DNA of 13,524 bases from Actinomycetes bacterium (lineage in GTDB: Bacteria; Actinomycetota; Thermoleophilia; Solirubrobacterales; Solirubrobacteraceae). The DNA is taken from assembly GCA_023405705.1 (NCBI GenBank), contig JAEXXR010000108.1:1-13524 (forward strand), written 5' to 3'. Positions 1-7,320 of this stretch are shown piece after piece (position 1 is the first letter of the stretch; each line of letters opens with the position of its first letter). The notes under the pieces are model-generated. The model saw only the letters and a program-made list of their open reading frames with translations. It was not told where the DNA came from and ran no database searches. A program made the position numbers and the translations under genes.

Positions 1-581
1 GCGTCGACCTCGGCGCCCGTGGCCTCCGTGTGGCCGAGCGCGACCACGACGCCGCGCTCGCGCAGCGCCGCGACGACCTCCAGGGCTCCCGGCAGCTCCG
101 GCGCGAGGGTGACCATCGCCACCCCCGCGGCCCGCGACCAGCCCGCGATCAGGTCGAGCGAGGGCGCGCGCAGCAGCTCCGCGGGATGCGCGCCCTTGCG
201 AGCGGGCGAAAGCATCGGCCCCTCGAAGTGAAGACCGAGCGGCAGCGCCCCGCCCGCCGAGGTCCGTGCGAGCCCGTCCAGCGCGCGGTCGCGCGCGTCG
301 GCGGGCGCGGTGACCACGGTCGGCAGAAAGCCGGTCACGCCATGCCGCGCGAGCACCGGGCCGAGCTCGCCGAGCCGCTCGGGCTGCGCAGTCACGTCGA
401 CGCCGCCCGCGCCGTTGACCTGGAGATCGAGCAGGCCGGGCGCGACGGTCAGGCCGGTCGCGTCGAGCATCGGGGTGTCGAGCGGGAGCTCGTGCGCCGA
501 CGCGGTCACGCGACCGCCGGCGATCCCGATCTCGATCGGAGCGCCATGGACGTCGACTCCGCCGCGGATGCGCAGGTTCAC
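1..581 (-). CDS. nagA: N-acetylglucosamine-6-phosphate deacetylase, N-terminal part
   Basis: Cytosolic amidohydrolase-fold enzyme that removes acetate from GlcNAc-6-phosphate to give GlcN-6-phosphate, the step after MurQ in amino-sugar breakdown. About 193 residues are visible and the gene runs off the left edge. Visible family blocks are APGLLDLQVNGAGG (47-60), where the VNGAGG loop replaces the HxH of other amidohydrolases; HFEGP (118-122), whose Glu120 is the expected metal ligand; VTLAPE (157-162); and LGHTEAT (182-188), with His184 a likely second metal ligand. The remaining ligands would lie outside the window. The GTG at 581-579 is chosen because its product aligns with the usual NagA beginning, and no other start codon exists in frame before a TAA at 671-669. 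It overlaps the stop of a short upstream ORF (GTGA). No Shine-Dalgarno sequence is evident. It is divergent from the dipeptidase operon. Confidence 0.93.
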   Translation of the reverse strand, partial: MNLRIRGGVDVHGAPIEIGIAGGRVTASAHELPLDTPMLDATGLTVAPGLLDLQVNGAGGVDVTAQPERLGELGPVLARHGVTGFLPTVVTAPADARDRALDGLARTSAGGALPLGLHFEGPMLSPARKGAHPAELLRAPSLDLIAGWSRAAGVAMVTLAPELPGALEVVAALRERGVVVALGHTEATGAEVD

Positions 582-658
582 GGGGCAGCCGCCCCGGCGT
601 CGCCGTGCGACACGGCGAGCGTCGTCGCCTCCCCGGCGCTGTCGTTGCTCTCGTCCAT
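578..658 (-). CDS. Possible 26-residue leader ORF upstream of nagA
   Basis: An ATG at 658-656 opens a 26-codon frame, rich in Ala, Ser, Asp and Glu, that ends with TGA at 580-578. That stop overlaps the GTG start of nagA as GTGA, the same coupling seen throughout this window. No domain is recognisable. It could be a translated leader that delivers ribosomes to nagA, which has no visible ribosome-binding site, or merely the 5' untranslated region. The TAAAAT box at 679-674 would place a transcript start near 667, only a few bases before this ATG. I see no attenuator stem or run of regulatory codons. Confidence 0.3.
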   Translation of the reverse strand: MDESNDSAGEATTLAVSHGDAGAAAP

Positions 659-719
659 CGCGGTGATGTTACTATTTTACCTGGATGCTCGCTACATCGA
701 ATAAAAACCACATGTCCCC
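582..719. promoter_or_regulatory. Divergent promoter region between nagA and the dipeptidase operon
   Basis: The stretch at about 665-712 is conspicuously AT-rich for this window. On the minus strand TAAAAT (679-674) is a plausible -10 box for nagA. On the plus strand TACTAT (670-675) is a plausible -10 box for the dipeptidase operon. Neither has a good -35; TTGCTC at 645-650 is 19 bp from the plus box. The two -10 candidates overlap, and both lie within the candidate operator at 668-680, so one bound regulator could block both directions. The part from 582 to 658 is otherwise filled by the putative leader ORF. Confidence 0.45.
668..680. promoter_or_regulatory. Candidate regulator operator, site 1 (GTTACTATTTTAC)
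   Basis: This 13-mer matches 9 of 13 positions of the motif upstream of the permease operon (reverse strand of 11186-11198: GTTACTTAGTGAC). Both contain one perfect AGTAAC half-site (here on the minus strand). The second half of this copy is degenerate. Its position over both divergent -10 boxes suits a repressor. The RpiR-family protein encoded at 12141-13034 is the obvious candidate binder. This is inferred from two sites only. Confidence 0.35.
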
Positions 720-1685
720 GTGCTGATCGACGGGCACAACGATCTGGCCTGGGCGCACCGCGAGGTCTTCGCGGGCGACCTCGATCGAGGCGACCTCTCG
801 CTGCGCCAGCCGCAGCTGCACACCGACCTGCCGCGGCTCTCCGCGGGCGGCGTCCGCGGGCAGCTCTGGGCGGCCTACGTGCCGTCCACCCTCCCCGAGC
901 CCCGCGCGGTCGTCGCGACGCTCGAGCAGATCGACTTCGTGCACCGGCTGACGGCCCGCTACGACCAGCTCGCGCTGGCGACCACGGCCGACGAGGTCGA
1001 GCGAGCGGTCGCGCGCGGTCGCATCGCGTCGCTGATCGCGGTCGAGGGTGGGCACTCGATCGGCAGCTCACTGGCCGTGCTGCGCCGGCTGCACGGCCTG
1101 GGCGTGCGGTCGATGACGCTCACGCACAACGAGAGCACGGCCTGGGCCGACGCTGCGACGGACGAGCCGGTCGCCGGTGGGCTCACGACCTTCGGCAGGC
1201 AGGTCGTCGCCGAGATGAACCGCCTCGGGATGATCGTCGACCTCTCCCACGTCTCGGACGCGACGGCGCGCGACGCGCTGGCGACGACGTCCGCGCCGGT
1301 CGTCTTCAGCCACTCCAACGCCCGCGCCGTCTGCGACGTGCCCCGCAACGTCCCCGACGACGTCCTCGCCCGGGTCCCGGCCAACGGAGGAATCGTGATG
1401 GCGACCTTCGTGTCGTTCCTCGTCAGCGCCTCCGGGCGCGCGACGATCGAGGACGTCGTCGCCCAGCTGGACCACTTGCGCGACATCGTGGGCGCGGCGC
1501 ACGTCGGGATCGGCGGCGACTTCGACGGCAGCGACGACGTGACGGTCGGGCTGGAGGACGTCGCGTCCTATCCGCGCCTCTTCGCCGCGCTGCGGGCGCG
1601 GGGATGGTCCGCCGCCGAGCTCGACGGGCTGGCGGGCCGCAACTTCCTGCGCGTGATGCGCGACGTGGAGGCGGTCGCGGCGTGA
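720..1685 (+). CDS. Membrane-dipeptidase-family (M19) zinc dipeptidase
   Basis: Peptidase family M19, a binuclear zinc enzyme that hydrolyses dipeptides and often tolerates a D-residue at the C-terminal position. The 321 residues contain the full set of family blocks: DGHNDLAW (4-11; ligands His6 and Asp8), VEGGHSIG (108-115; bridging Glu109), MTLTHN (132-137), [15 protein letters not shown] (165-179; His177), [15 protein letters not shown] (196-210; His198) and GIGGDFDG (263-270; active-site Asp). No signal peptide or GPI-like tail is seen, so it should be cytosolic. It starts at GTG 720; the ATG at 712 is out of frame and stops at once. As the first gene of a four-gene operon that ends with an L-Ala-D/L-Glu epimerase, its likely substrate is L-Ala-L-Glu, or L-Ala-D-Glu directly. 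It overlaps the next gene by 4 bp (GTGA). Confidence 0.92.
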   Translation: MLIDGHNDLAWAHREVFAGDLDRGDLSLRQPQLHTDLPRLSAGGVRGQLWAAYVPSTLPEPRAVVATLEQIDFVHRLTARYDQLALATTADEVERAVARGRIASLIAVEGGHSIGSSLAVLRRLHGLGVRSMTLTHNESTAWADAATDEPVAGGLTTFGRQVVAEMNRLGMIVDLSHVSDATARDALATTSAPVVFSHSNARAVCDVPRNVPDDVLARVPANGGIVMATFVSFLVSASGRATIEDVVAQLDHLRDIVGAAHVGIGGDFDGSDDVTVGLEDVASYPRLFAALRARGWSAAELDGLAGRNFLRVMRDVEAVAA

Positions 1686-2524
1686 CGCCCTGGATCCAGG
1701 GAGAGGTGCGGCGGCTGCTCGACACGACCGCGCTCCGCGGCACGCGCTGGTCAGTCGAGCTGCGCGACGCGACGTCGGGCGCGACGCTGGCATCGCGCGA
1801 CAGCCGTCGGCTGCTGCGGACGGCCAGCGTCGCGAAGGTCTACGCGCTCGTCGAGGTCGCCGCGCGCCTGGAGGCCGGCGAGCTCGACCCGCTCCAGCCC
1901 GTCGACCGGCGCTCGATCGCCGCGGTGGCCGACAGCGGTCTGTGGCAGCACCTCGCCTGCGACGTCCTGCCGCTCGTCGACGTGGCGACGCTCGTCGGAT
2001 CGGTGAGCGACAACCTGGCCGCGAACGCGCTCATCGAGCTCGTCGGCCTCGACGCCGTGCAGGCGCGCGCCGCCGAGCATGCGCAGGACGGGTCGACGCT
2101 CCACGACCTCGTGCGCGACGTCCGCGACGAGACGTCGCCTGCGACGCTCAGCGAGGGCTCCGCCGCGGACTGGGCGTCGCTGTTCGCAGGGCTCGGGCAG
2201 GGCGCGATCGCAGGCCCCCGGGTCAGCGCGACGGTCCTCCGCTGGCTGGCGGCGGGCACCGACCTGTCGATGGTGGGATCGGCTTTCGGGCTCGATCCGC
2301 TCTCGCACGGGTGCGCCGCCGATCGCGGGATCCTCCTGTGGAACAAGACCGGCACCGACGCCGGGGTCCGGGCGGACGTCGGCCTGCTCGCGCTCGGGGG
2401 GCGCCGGGTCGCCTACGCCGCGATCTGCAACTGGGATCCGGACGCCGCCCCCGATCCGCGCGATCCGGTGCTCGCAGCGATGCGAGAGATCGGCGCATCG
2501 CTGTGGAGCCGGGAGGGGTGGTGA
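1682..2524 (+). CDS. Cytosolic class A beta-lactamase-fold serine hydrolase 1
   Basis: 280 residues of the serine beta-lactamase/DD-peptidase fold. All three classical motifs are present: SVAK (Ser49 nucleophile, Lys52), SDN (109-111) and KTG (222-224, in NKTGTDAG). The segment that should carry the omega-loop ExxLN (Glu166 of class A enzymes) is shortened to about [16 protein letters not shown] (138-153), with no equivalent glutamate-Asn pair. Deacylation of beta-lactams is therefore not expected. There is no N-terminal signal sequence, unlike exported beta-lactamases and PBPs. The GTG start overlaps the dipeptidase stop (GTGA), and the stop overlaps the next hydrolase in the same way. In this peptide-degrading operon a peptidase, carboxypeptidase or amidase role on muropeptide fragments is a reasonable inference, but the reaction is unknown. 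Confidence 0.83.
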   Translation: MTPWIQGEVRRLLDTTALRGTRWSVELRDATSGATLASRDSRRLLRTASVAKVYALVEVAARLEAGELDPLQPVDRRSIAAVADSGLWQHLACDVLPLVDVATLVGSVSDNLAANALIELVGLDAVQARAAEHAQDGSTLHDLVRDVRDETSPATLSEGSAADWASLFAGLGQGAIAGPRVSATVLRWLAAGTDLSMVGSAFGLDPLSHGCAADRGILLWNKTGTDAGVRADVGLLALGGRRVAYAAICNWDPDAAPDPRDPVLAAMREIGASLWSREGW

Positions 2525-3360
2525 GCGCGCTCGCCGAGGTCGAGGCCCTCGAAGCCGCTTGGGACGCCGCGGCGGGGGCGTCCCCCGGCGAGGTGTCGGT
2601 GCAGCTGCGGACGGTCCACGGCCATGTCGCGGGCCGCCGCGCGCAGATCCCACACTACGCCGCGAGCACCGTGAAGCTCGCCGTCCTTGTCGCTGCGCTG
2701 GCCGAGGTCGCGGCCGGCCGGCTCCGACTCGAGGACGAGCTTGCGGTCCGCGACACGTTCGCCAGCGCCGCGGGCGGACGCTTCGCGCTGCGGCAGCTCG
2801 ACGACCAAGACGACGCCACCTGGGCCTGCCTGGGCGGCGACCTCGCGCTCGGCATCCTGCTGGAGCGCATGGTGGCCGACTCCAGCAACATCGCCACCAA
2901 CGTGGTCGTGGAGACCCTCGGGTGGGGACCGGTGCACCGAGCGGCGGCGCTCGCGTGCGGAGAGGAGATGACGATGCACCACCTCATCGGCGACGCGAGC
3001 GCGAGGGTGCACGGTCCCGCGAACGCGGTGACGGCGGCCGGGCTCGCCCGCTTGCTCAGCTCGCTCGCGGCCGGCAGGCTGCTGCCGCCCGCGCAGACCC
3101 GGCATGCGCTCGACCTGCTCGCGGCCCAGCGCCACCGCCACATGATCCCGGCCGGGCTCCCCGCGACCGCGTGGTCGGCCAGCAAGGGCGGATGGACCGC
3201 GGACGTGACGCACGACGTCGCGCTCGTACGGCCCGGCCGCGCGCCGGCGTACGTGCTGGCCGTCTGCACGACGACCGGGTCCGAAGCAGCGGCCGAGGGC
3301 CTCGTCGCCCGGCTCAGCGCCGTCACGTGGGAGCGCTGGACGCGATGGCACGCGTCGTAG
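2521..3360 (+). CDS. Cytosolic class A beta-lactamase-fold serine hydrolase 2
   Basis: 279 residues of the same fold as its upstream neighbour and probably an old tandem duplicate: Ser49, Lys52 and the third-motif Lys222 fall at identical numbers in both. Motifs are STVK (49-52), SSN in place of SDN (121-123, in ADSSNIATNVV) and KGG in place of KTG (222-224, in SKGGWTADVTHDVA). It again lacks the ExxLN omega-loop; the corresponding stretch reads MTMHHLIGDASARVHGP (150-166). No signal peptide is visible. The GTG start overlaps the preceding stop (GTGA), and its 3' end overlaps the epimerase by 16 bp. KGG/KTG-type variation suggests a different substrate from hydrolase 1. The fold is clear; the substrate is not known. 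Confidence 0.8.
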   Translation: MSALAEVEALEAAWDAAAGASPGEVSVQLRTVHGHVAGRRAQIPHYAASTVKLAVLVAALAEVAAGRLRLEDELAVRDTFASAAGGRFALRQLDDQDDATWACLGGDLALGILLERMVADSSNIATNVVVETLGWGPVHRAAALACGEEMTMHHLIGDASARVHGPANAVTAAGLARLLSSLAAGRLLPPAQTRHALDLLAAQRHRHMIPAGLPATAWSASKGGWTADVTHDVALVRPGRAPAYVLAVCTTTGSEAAAEGLVARLSAVTWERWTRWHAS

Positions 3361-4442
3361 AGGTCGCCGTCGCCCGCGTCGCGACGCCGCTGCACACGCC
3401 GTTCGTCACCGCGCTGCGCAGCGCCACGACGCTCACGAGCCTGGCGGTCCGGCTGACCGACGACGAAGGTCGGACCGGGTTCGGCGAGGCGCCCCAGGTC
3501 TGGCGAATCACGGGCGAGTCGCTCGCGAGCATCGAGTCCTGCGTCTGCGGCCCGCTCGCCGACATCCTGCTCGCCTGGGACCTCGACCAGCCGGTGCCCC
3601 TGCTCGGCCGGGCGCTCGACGACGCGGCCGTCGGGAACACCGGCGCGAAGGCCGCCTGCGAGATCGCCGCTGCCGACCTGACCGCACGCCGGCAGGGCCT
3701 GCCACTGCACCGGCTCCTGGGCGCGACGGCGTCGTCGGTCGCCACCGACGTCACCATCGCGGCCGACGCCGCCCCAGAGTCGGCCGCGGAGCGCACCGCG
3801 GAGGGGTTCCGTCATCTCAAGGTGAAGGTGGGCGTCGACCCCGACGACGTGCGGCGCGTCCTGCGGATCCACGAGGAGGCGTCCGAGCCCGTCCGGATCC
3901 GGATCGACGCGAACCAGGGATGGGACGTTGCGACCGCCGTGGCGGCGGTGACCGCCTGGGTCGACGCGGGCGTCGACGTCGAGTTCGTCGAGCAGCCGCT
4001 GGCGCGTGCGGACCTGCGCGGTCATGCGGCCCTTCGGCGGGAGCTCCCCGTGCCCGTGATGCTGGACGAGTCGGTCTTCTCGACCGTCGACCTGGAGCGC
4101 GCGCTGGACGCTGGCAGCGCCGACATGGTCAACGTCAAGCTGGCCAAGTGCGGCGGGCTCCACGCGGGGCTCGGGCTGGCGCGCGCGGCGCAGTCCGCCG
4201 GCCTCGGGGTGATGGTCGGGTCGATGCTCGAGTCCGACCTCGGCGTCTCGGCCGCGGCGGCCCTCGCCGCGACCGTCGCGCCCGGCGCCGTCCATGATCT
4301 CGACACCGCGTGGTGGTCGATCGACACCGGTTCGTGCGCGGCGACGCCGTACGAGGGCAACCGCTATCGGCTCGCCGAGGAGCCGGGGCTCGATCGAGCC
4401 GTGCGGCGCCTGGGCCCGCTGCGCTGGATCCGGCGGAGGTAG
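3345..4442 (+). CDS. L-Ala-D/L-Glu (dipeptide) epimerase, enolase superfamily
   Basis: 365-residue cytosolic enolase-superfamily enzyme of the muconate-lactonizing subgroup, comparable to B. subtilis YkfB. It inverts the alpha carbon of Glu in L-Ala-D-Glu so that ordinary dipeptidases can cut it. Catalytic and metal residues are all in place with family spacing: KVK at 159-161 (acid/base Lys161), Asp188 (IDANQGW), Glu216 (VEQP), Asp241 (LDES) and Lys265 (VKLAKCGG). The DxD signature that binds the dipeptide amino group appears as DLD at 318-320, which favours dipeptide epimerase over muconate cycloisomerase or OSB synthase. The ATG at 3345 is chosen because it begins the capping domain, with GGGAG upstream around 3328-3332. 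The frame is open far upstream, but that part is the shadow of the hydrolases. It is the last gene of the operon, and its TAG stop enters a hairpin stem. Confidence 0.92.
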   Translation: MARVVEVAVARVATPLHTPFVTALRSATTLTSLAVRLTDDEGRTGFGEAPQVWRITGESLASIESCVCGPLADILLAWDLDQPVPLLGRALDDAAVGNTGAKAACEIAAADLTARRQGLPLHRLLGATASSVATDVTIAADAAPESAAERTAEGFRHLKVKVGVDPDDVRRVLRIHEEASEPVRIRIDANQGWDVATAVAAVTAWVDAGVDVEFVEQPLARADLRGHAALRRELPVPVMLDESVFSTVDLERALDAGSADMVNVKLAKCGGLHAGLGLARAAQSAGLGVMVGSMLESDLGVSAAAALAATVAPGAVHDLDTAWWSIDTGSCAATPYEGNRYRLAEEPGLDRAVRRLGPLRWIRRR

Positions 4443-4470
4443 GGGAGCGGCGCTGGGCGGGCCGCTCCCC
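4442..4470. terminator. Hairpin between convergent operons
   Basis: Perfect 10-bp inverted repeat: GGGGAGCGGC (4442-4451) and GCCGCTCCCC (4461-4470) around a 9-nt loop. It fills most of the 36-bp gap between the epimerase stop (4440-4442) and the murQ stop (4479-4481), so it could serve both transcripts. There is no T-run on either side, as is common for terminators in high-GC bacteria. Its first base is the last base of the epimerase stop codon. Confidence 0.6.
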
Positions 4471-4478
4471 GTGCGGCG

Positions 4479-5450
4479 TCATCCGCCGCCGGGGCCGCCG
4501 TCGAGCCGAGTGCGCAGTGCCGTGCCCTCGTCGAGGACGCGGCGTGCCTGCACGGCGTCCCATCCCCGCATCAGCATCGCCAGGGCTGGGCCGCCCTCGT
4601 TCCCGGCCGCGACGAGCGCCGCGTCGACTTGGGCCGGCGAGGCGCCGCTGATCTCGCGCAGCATCAGCGCGAGTCGCTCGCGCAGCTTGGCGTTGGTGGG
4701 CTGCACGCAGACCATGAGGTTGGAGTAGGTGCGCCCGAGATGGACCATCGCCAGCGTCGAGATCGCGTTCAGCGCGAGCTTCTGCACGGTCGCCGCGTTG
4801 AGCCGGGTCGAGCCGGCGATCGGCTCCGGTCCGGTCGGCAGCGTGACCCGGCAGTCCACCTGCGAGGGCGCGCCGTCGTTGCAGTCGATGAGCGCCGTGA
4901 ACGCGCCCTGCGCTCTCGCCGCGACCAGCGCGGCCAGGACGTAGGGCGTGCGTCCGCTGGCTGCCAGACCGACCGCGACGTCTCCCGATGCGACGCGCTC
5001 GCCCTCGCGCGCGCCGGCGCCGGTGTCGTCCTCGGCGTCTTCGACCGCAGTCGTGAGCGCTCGCTCGCCGCCGGCGATGTGCACCCGGAACACCGTCGGC
5101 GGCACGCCGAACGTCGGCGGGATCTCGGCGGCGTCGAGTGCCGCGAGGCGGCCGGACGTGCCGGCTCCGAAGTAGTGGACGCGTCCACCGCGGCGGACGC
5201 GGTCGACGATCGCGTCGACGATCGGCGAGAGCTCGACGGCATGGCGCTCGAAGACGTCGAACGGCCGACGGAACTCGCCTGCCAGCAACGCGAGGCCGTC
5301 CTCGATCGAGATGCGGTCGATCTCGCGCGTCGCCTCCGAGCGGTCCTCCGTGCTCGGAGACCTTGGTCCCAGCGCCTCGTTGCGCAAAGCGTTCACCGCC
5401 GTTGAGGTCGGCGGCGGGGACGCCCGGTGCGCCCCCGCCGTGATGGACAT
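4479..5450 (-). CDS. murQ: N-acetylmuramic acid 6-phosphate etherase
   Basis: SIS-domain lyase that cleaves the D-lactyl ether of MurNAc-6-phosphate, giving GlcNAc-6-phosphate for NagA plus lactate. Diagnostic stretches in the 323-residue product are the sugar-phosphate loop FGAGTSGRLAALDAAEIPPT (94-113), AGGERALTTAVEDAEDD (126-142), LAASGRTPYV (162-171), GPEPIAGSTR (207-216), QKLALNAIST (223-232) and NLMVCVQPTNAKL (244-256). Glu109 and Glu140 match the two catalytic glutamates of E. coli MurQ (Glu83, Glu114). The start is uncertain. The ATG at 5450 lies 7 bp past the binding-protein stop, but a GTG at 5396 would give 305 residues, nearer the family length of about 300; the ATG adds a Ala/Pro/Ser-rich lead. 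No clear Shine-Dalgarno precedes either. It is the last gene of the transporter operon, which links import to MurNAc catabolism. Confidence 0.95.
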   Translation of the reverse strand: MSITAGAHRASPPPTSTAVNALRNEALGPRSPSTEDRSEATREIDRISIEDGLALLAGEFRRPFDVFERHAVELSPIVDAIVDRVRRGGRVHYFGAGTSGRLAALDAAEIPPTFGVPPTVFRVHIAGGERALTTAVEDAEDDTGAGAREGERVASGDVAVGLAASGRTPYVLAALVAARAQGAFTALIDCNDGAPSQVDCRVTLPTGPEPIAGSTRLNAATVQKLALNAISTLAMVHLGRTYSNLMVCVQPTNAKLRERLALMLREISGASPAQVDAALVAAGNEGGPALAMLMRGWDAVQARRVLDEGTALRTRLDGGPGGG

Positions 5451-5457
5451 GAGCAGA

Positions 5458-7320
5458 TCAGCGGACCGCCGCCACGGAGTACGACGCGCCGACGCTCGGG
5501 ACATAGGTGTCGATCGCCTCCGCGTACCAGAAGAGCGGCGGGAACGCGATGTCGTACGCCGGCGAGGTGACGGTCATGTACATGCTGTTGGGCGCGTAGT
5601 AGTTCCACGAGAAGTTCGGCGGCTGCGCGTACGGCGCGCTCGTCCGGAACGTCCCGTCGCCGCCTCTGGTAGGTCTGAGGACGCCTTCCAGGAACTGGAT
5701 CGACGCGTACGGGTCGCTGCCCTGGTTGTTCTCATAGACCGGATGGTCGCTCGGCAGCCAGCCGGTCACCCGCGGCCCGTGCGCGATCGGGTCGGTCGTG
5801 TAGCGCTCGAAGAGCGGGACCACCGGCAGCTGGTCGTTGAAGATCTGCGCCAGCGTCTCCACGGCCCCTCTCTGCGGCTCCTGCTCCAGGCCTGCGACGG
5901 CTCGGGCGAGGAGGTCGGGCACGTAGACGCTCGTGCCGTCCGGCGCCTTCTGGCGCCACGGCCAGTTGAGCCCCTTCGCACCGTCTGCCTCCGGGTCGTT
6001 GGTCCCGAAGAAGCCCTCGGCCATGTTCCAGTCGAGGCTCGTGGCGGGGTGTGACGGCGTCGAGACCATGCTGAAGTCGACCATCACGTCGTAGCGGCCC
6101 TGCTTGATCGTGTCCGGGCGGTTGGCCGCCGGGATGCCGCGCACATGGGTGTCGAACCCGAACTCGTTGAGCTGCGCGCTCACGTCCTTGGCAGACGCCA
6201 GGAAGTCAGGGAAGTCGGCGGGCGCGATGATCTCGAACCCGAACGGCTTGCCGTCGCGGGTCCACGTCTTCCCGTCCTTCTTCAGCCCGGCCTCCTCCAG
6301 CAGCCGCGCGGCCTCGGCCTCGTCGACCTCGTAGCCGTCGAGTTCTCCGACGACGTCGTCGGAGAGCCAATCTACGACGTAGTTGTCGCTGAAGCCGGCC
6401 ATGTGCTTCACCGGCTTGGCGGCGTCGCCGAGCGAGACCTTCGCGTTGCGCTCGCGGTCGACGATCAGCGCGATCGCCTGGCGGAAGCGCTTGTCGTCGA
6501 ACGGTCTGACGGACTCGTTGAACCAGACGCCGGTCCCCGTGCTCAGCGGCGTGCGGATCAGCTCGATGCTCGGGTTGGCGGCGACCGCTTTGACGTCGGA
6601 GGGCGTGAGCGCGTCGGTCGTGTAGTCGAGCTCGTTCTGCAGCAGCAGCGGGACGGTCTGCTGGGTCGAGCCCCACGCCACGTCGACGCGGTCGAAGCCG
6701 AGCTTGTCCGCGTTGTAGCCGCCCTCGTTCTTCTTCATCTGCATCTGCTGGGCGGTGACCGATCTGGGATCGATCACGTAGGGCCCATAGGCGACGGTCG
6801 TCTTTGGCTTGATCGCCTCCATCTCCTTCAGGACTGCGGCGACGCTGGCGTCGTCGGGCGCGGTGCCGGCGGCCCGCAGTCTTCCGAGCCGTTCGTAGAC
6901 GTCGCCGAACTGCGACGAGGACGCCGGCTGGTTCCAGCGGATCAGCTGCTGCATGAGGTTCGGCGACAGGGTCGAGGTCTCGAACACCAGTCTCGTGTCC
7001 GAGAGCGCATTCACGTCGGTCAGCGACTCCCAGACGGGGTCCTGCTGCGCCCAGCGGACGTCGTAGAGGCCGACGAAGTCGTGGGCCGTGAGCGGGGTGC
7101 CGTCAGACCATCTGACGCCGGGTCTGAGGTCGACCGTGATGACGTGTCTGGTCCCTCTGGCGACGCGCGCGGGCGGTTTGGCCTTGGTCTCGGCGCTGAC
7201 CAGCTCGAGCGTCCCGGCCTCGGTCGCGCCGACGTTGCCGTCACTGCCGTTGGAGCCGCCGCCGCAAGCGGACAGCGTCACCAGTGCCGCGCAGACGAGC
7301 GCGGCGGCCTTGAGCCTCAT
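5458..7320 (-). CDS. Family 5 (OppA/DppA-type) substrate-binding lipoprotein
   Basis: 620-residue extracellular binding protein of a peptide ABC transporter. The first 19 residues form a lipoprotein signal: Arg and Lys at 2-4, an Ala/Leu core, then lipobox LSAC with Cys19, followed by a Gly/Ser/Asn linker. The family block WSDGTPLTAHDF is at 71-82, and a typical lobe boundary with FDDKRFRQAIALIVDRERN follows mid-protein. The family also includes E. coli MppA, a murein-tripeptide binder, so a muropeptide or stem peptide is the likely ligand here. The lipobox-to-WSDGT distance is only about 52 residues, roughly half of what is usual, so part of the N-terminal lobe is missing or remodelled. AGA arginine codons are unusually common for so GC-rich a gene. 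The ATG overlaps the stop of the upstream ATPase gene (ATGA). murQ follows 7 bp later. Confidence 0.9.
   Translation of the reverse strand: MRLKAAALVCAALVTLSACGGGSNGSDGNVGATEAGTLELVSAETKAKPPARVARGTRHVITVDLRPGVRWSDGTPLTAHDFVGLYDVRWAQQDPVWESLTDVNALSDTRLVFETSTLSPNLMQQLIRWNQPASSSQFGDVYERLGRLRAAGTAPDDASVAAVLKEMEAIKPKTTVAYGPYVIDPRSVTAQQMQMKKNEGGYNADKLGFDRVDVAWGSTQQTVPLLLQNELDYTTDALTPSDVKAVAANPSIELIRTPLSTGTGVWFNESVRPFDDKRFRQAIALIVDRERNAKVSLGDAAKPVKHMAGFSDNYVVDWLSDDVVGELDGYEVDEAEAARLLEEAGLKKDGKTWTRDGKPFGFEIIAPADFPDFLASAKDVSAQLNEFGFDTHVRGIPAANRPDTIKQGRYDVMVDFSMVSTPSHPATSLDWNMAEGFFGTNDPEADGAKGLNWPWRQKAPDGTSVYVPDLLARAVAGLEQEPQRGAVETLAQIFNDQLPVVPLFERYTTDPIAHGPRVTGWLPSDHPVYENNQGSDPYASIQFLEGVLRPTRGGDGTFRTSAPYAQPPNFSWNYYAPNSMYMTVTSPAYDIAFPPLFWYAEAIDTYVPSVGASYSVAAVR

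Noticed and set aside
1682..3360. Beta-lactam resistance genes
   Set aside because: The class A motifs are present, but the deacylating Glu segment and export signals are missing, and the operon context is dipeptide catabolism.
2079..4442. A continuous plus-strand frame of 787 codons ending with the epimerase
   Set aside because: Only the part from the ATG at 3345 resembles a protein family; the upstream part is an Arg-rich low-complexity shadow of the two serine hydrolases in another frame.
3345..4442. Muconate cycloisomerase or o-succinylbenzoate synthase
   Set aside because: Same superfamily, but the DLD motif at 318-320 and the peptide-catabolic neighbours favour L-Ala-D/L-Glu epimerase; no aromatic or menaquinone genes are nearby.
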